Assembly: GCA_031254835.1 (NCBI GenBank)
Contig: JAIRTQ010000050.1
Coordinates: 1-26,816, forward strand
Reading direction: 5' to 3'
Source: Puniceicoccales bacterium
GTDB lineage: Bacteria; Verrucomicrobiota; Verrucomicrobiia; Opitutales; JAIRLM01
Length of the DNA: 26,816 nucleotides
The translations under genes were made by a program, and so were the position numbers. The notes beneath the pieces are model-generated. The model had not been told where the DNA came from. It worked only from the letters and a program-made list of their open reading frames with translations, and ran no database searches. Shown piece by piece: positions 25,301-26,816 of this stretch (the first letter of the stretch is position 1; every line of letters starts with the position of its first letter).

Positions 25301-26784
25301 ATAGCCATAGCCAAATAGCCAGATGGGCTATCGCAATAATAGGAATCCGCCTTCACCGAAAAGTCTCGAGGCCTAAACGTCACATTTGCGATGTCTCGGG
25401 AGAAGCGTTTGCCGACTTGATTTCCCGAAAAATGAAGCAAATCTTCTATGCGAATCAGCAATTCGTAGCGCTCTCCCGATGCCTCACGATCGTGCAGTAC
25501 AATGCCGTTACAGTAGTCATAGAGCGGATTAAAAACGACCGTCTTTTTGGGATCTGCCAAACTTGGCCTGTGAATTACCTTGCTGGCCAGCTCCAGTGCT
25601 GGATGTCGCAATAGCACAAGGGCCTTTCTTTTTACGACGCTGCCGGAAACATCAAATTCGACCTCGTCGAAGCGGAGGGCGGTATCGTCGTCGTACTTAA
25701 GATCTGAAATGTCCGCACTGCTTATAGATACACCATCTTTTCCATCGGCCTTGGTGCCGGACAGCAATACGCGCGAGCTATCTCCGCCGACAAAGGAAGT
25801 AAAATATTCCAGGTTACTCGGTGCCAGGCCAACTCCGCCGATGGGAAGATTTTTGCTTTTCGGCATCAGCACAAGCCTATCTTGACGGCCCGCTGTTCTA
25901 CGGTCAAAAATTTCCACACTGGTGGTCGGATTGCCCATAACATGCGCCGCCGCCGCCTTCGCCTCTAAAACAAAGTGAATGGTCGGCTCTGTACCCTTTT
26001 TCGCATCGCGTAGCGTGAAATATATGCGCTTTTCTCCTCGAGGAGGGATGCCATTATCGCCAACCGGCATCCATAGGTCGTAGGTCCCAGCCAAAAGCGC
26101 CCGAGGCACAACGTTGTCCAAACCGAGAACCCTGAGGTCTTCCTCGTTGCGAATGAGCCGAGTCTTTTTTTGCTTGCCGAATATGCTATCGCTTGGCCCT
26201 CCTCTGGCCGCTGGGGCCGCAGCTGGGGCCGCAGGCGGTTGTACCTTTTCTAATTCAATGTGCCAAGGTTCGTCAGTTCGCCAGACTTCCACAAAGACGC
26301 CATTTTCTGCATAGCGGGGACTGATGAAGCGCGCCTTTGGTCCAAAACCGCTTATTTCCACGGGTTCTCGACCGAAGCGCTCATAGTAAGTCTCCCCTGC
26401 ATCATTGAGGATGCCAAACCTAGAAACTATTGGGTATTTTTCATCCAAATAGAGGCCAAGAATCGGAGCTCCACCGGATTCTCGGTTGGAGAGCTCGGGA
26501 AATGCATTAAAAATCGTAATTTTATGGTCTTTGCCAGGAATCATTGCAGAAGTAGTGCCTCCATAGGCTCTATAGACTCCATAGACTCCATAGACTCCAA
26601 GTCCAGGTCCAACATCTTTATTACAATAAAGAAGCGGCGGGTAGCCGGGAACCGCATCGGGACGCAAAGATTTCAATGCAACCATCCTTTGTGCGCCATT
26701 CCAGCAACGCCCGGAACAGGTAGGGCAACAATCACGGGTAGCATTTGCCAACTCTTCGCTGATGGTGGATTGCGAGACAGACAT
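13324..26784 (-). CDS. Giant (at least 4486 aa) protein with divergent SF2 helicase-like module, DUF3638/DUF3645-like
   Basis: The N-terminus has a small Cys cluster (CCPTCSGRC, 19-27) and a mixed region to about 480, then a helical region. A helicase-like module spans about 890-1660: Walker A-like STIMGGGKTKVMIP (Lys901), ATNQMPSVY, Walker B LFADEAHKTFD (DEAH, 1043-1046), SATISG, LAFTGTPGEPW (1422-1431), FSQGMCVGVDVP, and a motif VI-like AAGQAALRARKLL (1630-1642). The order resembles the DUF3638/DUF3645 ATPase-like proteins of eukaryotes, Chlamydiae and Legionella, recognised from memory only. Low-complexity Ala/Pro linkers lie at 182-197 and 1152-1170. A V/E/Q strand (VEVQVEVQKQVE) follows near 1890. 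From about 2150 to the end the protein looks like degenerate helical repeats with recurring LSPE/LSAEEL-type turns. No signal peptide is visible. ATG 26784 lacks a ribosome-binding site and the frame remains open to the window edge, so the true start may lie beyond. The gene is AT-richer than its neighbours. Confidence 0.8.
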   Translation of the reverse strand: MSVSQSTISEELANATRDCCPTCSGRCWNGAQRMVALKSLRPDAVPGYPPLLYCNKDVGPGLGVYGVYGVYRAYGGTTSAMIPGKDHKITIFNAFPELSNRESGGAPILGLYLDEKYPIVSRFGILNDAGETYYERFGREPVEISGFGPKARFISPRYAENGVFVEVWRTDEPWHIELEKVQPPAAPAAAPAARGGPSDSIFGKQKKTRLIRNEEDLRVLGLDNVVPRALLAGTYDLWMPVGDNGIPPRGEKRIYFTLRDAKKGTEPTIHFVLEAKAAAAHVMGNPTTSVEIFDRRTAGRQDRLVLMPKSKNLPIGGVGLAPSNLEYFTSFVGGDSSRVLLSGTKADGKDGVSISSADISDLKYDDDTALRFDEVEFDVSGSVVKRKALVLLRHPALELASKVIHRPSLADPKKTVVFNPLYDYCNGIVLHDREASGERYELLIRIEDLLHFSGNQVGKRFSRDIANVTFRPRDFSVKADSYYCDSPSGYLAMAILALRSGKRSTAAQMMQRARIRQGCQLSAVELALYEELRFTIASLPPLAAANASGSDAITAQKLEAIRLFRLCADTNGVFLESLSFNDLQNFANQANEYIYDITNNARFAMDLSPCECRRYIQIFVQEANRRLEPIKAKKAAGTPVTPLEEGNFQLCETLIKKAGRLQTSISAKQGGEAKDAADSDAGISGSIATHVNGLWGKVVDLRKWQCELKVSEAEGALQTISANLLAQKRKVENLLNNPSSSKVPGGNVRNLCAEDAVPLLLLVGEKRDGRGTFHCARFASRLCQMNSEFAKKYGAIGDLFKELITYADLVCRYQYAYDVQQARRDKLVDEWNNDHAVAFNGSATLAITTLAWGAMTGLRLRPNQMEHLVETVGAVTGSEARKAQNDRATGRVVSTIMGGGKTKVMIPTGCIAADALGLIPIILVATNQMPSVYKDTFDTLGQSMTVVNFRAIVEDDLVGFTKNISKLRRLLSEVEDAAQNGGKVILLDDAVLQRIVMEVTLISSQMGEGGAVFTQGRDETLERLQILSSILQTWKTKGRLFADEAHKTFDPTKSFILTDQSSSATISGRTFDIVHDLYEAMASASLKPPLEWSSSGPGGGKLQFDLDCLAKVRENFKLSTNQQAAVTEEKYREAAKVLADYMIVKLLRERTSPAAAAAAVPPAPGAAAVSPVGVTVDGPGNELTFTFDGPGGELLDEELKFVCTVADLQTYLTSPSFEVGSKIEAIDVAFSKAVAAKTQLAPFIGELRLVRGMLAYELFSSLKKTAGVNYGPGCEKNAALRVYKDGTPTDSQYAHAGSSIALIYQLAVNSGMSKPLWDKSVADSEQTARQEMRRTGKKSLNDTVAGTLFTQTFEGLDYKPTLTDALNDSDGVFQKVCKDMVQHPEVALRVMRNSISEYILAPADSREVRATAVLPFFSEVLAFTGTPGEPWPWDPMFYDKFCAVPEHIPALCETFSGKEDRVSKMKKLREFTVAPSSKGVADFLDGSFTEDARKTGLEHLCGIGDVGGILYQIAVNEAKKKGKIDPDPGYTLAVAIREYMASDHGDYTMRRKVNVGYEGRDGRRYMLLSDSDEPRMFEGSGSTVYEHFGISPENTILAFSQGMCVGVDVPMPNDGEFLLVAHPGDTGTSAAGQAALRARKLLESKEPLQYLRIAIPDHLMEKMVKSGADVRGGVTKNDLTGEDIVATFEFNDREMTAKQAMMAILCEIKRIVSNWVVQESVNVFSDNELASSPDKRNQRATELVPFFGALNSFLSDAHSFDPSTLYEGAQQNESLSGKALNLLRRSYQSLQIAIRSIANVGSNDARVTKLRNYFTKESGRLFDLCLKMEGNMLCNSTDATKIDVKNISDWLTCSLEDVKIQKDKIGSAERKLGPIHVQSSRRSVGEIPLDSDATVEVQVEVQKQVEMTVDTLQEYGGHNAVSTGTRLPTQDYWSGVGGIKAKELFERGVVSKSRGVGSQARNIVFATGDGRDGLAVSLEMGKFLTRSASKIRFPANSLANQERYELYSSVLGCVRGSVNFCLAYQNVIPIFHDSHPRPRYAIMYPNDNGGFSVVLVTEEEAKGIEKKIGSNDLRDCALINCTTGVRIASATFNDGIKPNANPQLAEAYKHAIEDLRLLRAMWQGDVTVMSSIRESYSRLVANCGADIELVRRFTELSIFSIPQSRMDRDALVEGIAKVDSMISTHNNDQLFRSGFNISDEMLTEVRSALGDGVASKLASIRPGETSFGEALAPLINLDLFSKYKPNSGGLPVYKYSPLVIYVIALSAVSSGRHGDVKRLLRNVDADSNKCYAFEAIRRIAQTKHSAAPGDGALFREMAQVEYQGLTYTGKAINANQLTHRCECFRNYSPCAFWSLNFDEDALSEILTSDSLDPNRVRSISPGLCRPFFTQYVKSASVTNLVKLKGNQLASSIAASILRARTNDGGEPILREVVQTLALKKDNEGDSKQTLTDLLRATRGTEYGNEIVKFLAEDPKFFDSMKTYEPLCLEMLKRKEFIERFKEDGQTLQRITNEYTPVATNEDVAQCDKEVVDALCQEIAHLLSAGQIYELIRDGKFSVDKLTKGRMALFDGEIDWNFEDIYPSKCHVSDDCCRLLKLLIERDYDPNNFPDGLLEVISRNQRLGVTGIDSSEALSLPSDSLPGGQANRETVDFFPEDDKGTSSHDRYRAWLGRLSYERVAKIKSDNAYVTVAYLMRYDFPQIPRGNFWRNEPESVRLAAIFARNLVLSGLSQEDILKEIRKLDPDNFDPARVPPANLVDYNVSDMIDKMWGSVYYRISALEVDYFSRSSANGYADEDVATICALLPLAGFDILPDEPEGDATTVAAKIMAEITALNLYKVFKFDRSVGGADSLGLAKVYVEFWKTIWEHLTDSSELGNFAGELLEIGEFNDGNTWFSCRERTCPDDVIHDWRDFFNTVCKKYPMALARLRAVDVARLRTLCGGRVIDLCIVSYILRWGGKDAIGALSAEELSDMDNNGVGVEFDLSFNVVGEANRPYGMKFVDMIRNVPHSAIEALTPEAPILRYIVKYGTDEQVAMLSPAQLWPLSRGIWKERAAAFGGRDINSVITNVTDIHSRKIRQYMDEGSDAREECSRLRAAQACVLRSFAFEYHRSAVEKYVSRHICAGADPEMALPSLLRDKEFLNDTEETKKAVLKIYVAVAPFADGALDSEDERRQFIDRVFANVAADVGLEHDRRLNELRRSIIAEGGNIAALLDDVNAIVPDDAKMVAVYNALRREFETAHVENLASVRSAKKFVTDGLATIGEKDAGFDTARMVAMFSDAIANDIVYYCNFGLSAVDSFQAAWERCSRLVGNGNGKDLPLVRMRQIAASIRDGDQKGKYQELVAGLFSGGLMAQDDHKVLKGIIDGQMANFLTATDRDGRSLPFFRLIDLSSDDSPLKNGAFWNLAAQSMNQEEIAALSDMCSKQDVYNRRKEGVPHTIGGRVISIIPVGSDGMNDVGGRKQWLLNHKKKLLKIAYEEGYISLKAIIAGMNERLGRITTGSLNGQKMKELCDRANKEELLEGYLCSATKMNSTQLITLFNAIVDLRQKYESMKTNAATQLAEPVLKQMTDAIRYFPFELFDDEKFPEQYVAAGKGDGKNRMLSPSRICYCETWDPLILQKLKLDHSDLYFERVIPGFLASGSSINEFPVEDIVTVLSRPNLQKRLLLSVERQVAKMVRLQSEGVSGEVSKLNDKLKTLRDSKDDLRSGFELLFVLQQIHSIESGVRVGKNVMESFGLSPENMLAKLDVGTLETDANLAFFVDLIEKKPELVRKISARGVFSELKDTANPLNHKLLLLLLTNGTKDQLADAAQWINRFSAKELEKIVADAMNKVVASADTATSVLRDAFIDRLSDVKSWNLCCAMILIQLKMLPSSQMGDDDNMRHRCSDLAGMVLLKWVRDRDDVISKELKRNADNVFGKKLFEDEIVNKYACLLNEEVLASVGEFLPHESWERISAQTLSNIGKLRNTHFKQFPPEAFLSAGKRGELADKMEVLLRFGSKEQVEKAFPEGHRSLSVLLDDGEGLGRILTMNLDSLKGIKSPYALYAKLLQDGHADVKKALDIKTIITCIETAETASSAADDAQRRVLENLRFVDSSLLSHWSRMLDESLVQYEAMDSAKQMNRDGKDLKKRIDGLRKVIELSVSKICTDGDAKTILSINSDDLRHVQFAKSDHFADQVDNPLVGALASSQQVKKLQSVDAPVLREFASRSYFFRFFSPKIIRDGSGQLVHEKVGIFRDHGCQRQIDELGQHVRENEDLPLGSICLREDMVGNHPDIALRIFEDMSRVMEEQKKCDHTNASCYLTAIQDSINKITIRAMLSCVHIDNGHIDNGKESAFRAVSPDMLLRKLLNGTRMSLDDYGNLQAVAGGGDIELPDELNYDAKIPKDSTANLTAMIVILARSSLNCPPGENLMCKIRALIRVALGKLPLDVMSEVVNGVKNAVGGKYVRHCESLLAAVRICPLAKPEAEKLAPLCGSDDEGDL
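13781..13810 (-). repeat. 15-base tandem duplication inside the giant gene
   Basis: Two adjacent 15-base units, ccattatctatgtga and ccattatctatgtgt, encode His-Ile-Asp-Asn-Gly twice near the C-terminus. They are almost identical, so the in-frame duplication is recent. Confidence 0.85.
14552..14569 (-). repeat. 9-base tandem duplication inside the giant gene
   Basis: Two perfect copies of gcggtttca encode Glu-Thr-Ala twice. The unit is a multiple of three and keeps the frame. Confidence 0.75.
26572..26598 (-). repeat. Three perfect 9-base tandem repeats near the 5' end of the giant gene
   Basis: Three copies of atagactcc encode Gly-Val-Tyr three times (residues 63-71). A degenerate further copy precedes them on the plus strand. 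Copy number could vary between strains without breaking the frame. Confidence 0.85.
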
Positions 26785-26816
26785 GTCAGGAGAAAGACAG
26801 CGAGGATCCTGAGCGT

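Overview
All the credible genes in this window lie on the minus strand, so transcription runs from high to low coordinates. The content suggests a Gram-negative, host-associated bacterium. Evidence for this is a periplasmic tail-specific protease (Prc), a protein resembling SycD/LcrH type III secretion chaperones, an OTU-like cysteine protease candidate, and a giant protein with a helicase-like module that resembles eukaryote-type DUF3638/DUF3645 proteins. That mixture is familiar from Chlamydiae, some Verrucomicrobiota and Legionella-like intracellular bacteria. A member of the PVC group is my best guess, but no marker here proves it.

In transcription order: (1) a giant gene (26784 to 13324, at least 4486 residues, frame still open at the window edge) followed with a 2-base overlap by the frame of tsaB (12632-13246); (2) dnaG primase (10757-12502), with altered zinc ligands; (3) a possible 35-residue membrane peptide overlapping the start of a 1142-residue OTU-like protein (7211-10639), which ends at a rho-independent terminator (7180-7206); (4) der (5728-7101); (5) the SycD-like TPR chaperone (4898-5593); (6) aspS (2990-4765); (7) a frame-disrupted coiled-coil gene (about 2446-2939); (8) an unknown 203-residue protein (1816-2427) whose reading frame ends on a run of eight T and continues in the -1 frame as a transmembrane tail; (9) prc, cut by the window start (1-1528).

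The housekeeping genes (prc, aspS, der, dnaG, tsaB) are visibly GC-rich. The giant gene and, less strongly, the OTU-like gene are AT-richer. For example, one 60-base line of der (6001-6060) has 37 G/C and one line of the giant gene (18481-18540) has 23. This suggests that host-interaction or accessory genes are inserted among core genes.

The most interesting points are the giant helicase-like protein, the OTU-like protein with its very widely spaced catalytic motifs, and the T8 slippery site that could switch a cytosolic protein to a membrane-anchored one. No tRNA, rRNA, CRISPR array or insertion sequence was recognised. The largest stretch without an annotated gene is about 180-290 bases, upstream of prc.
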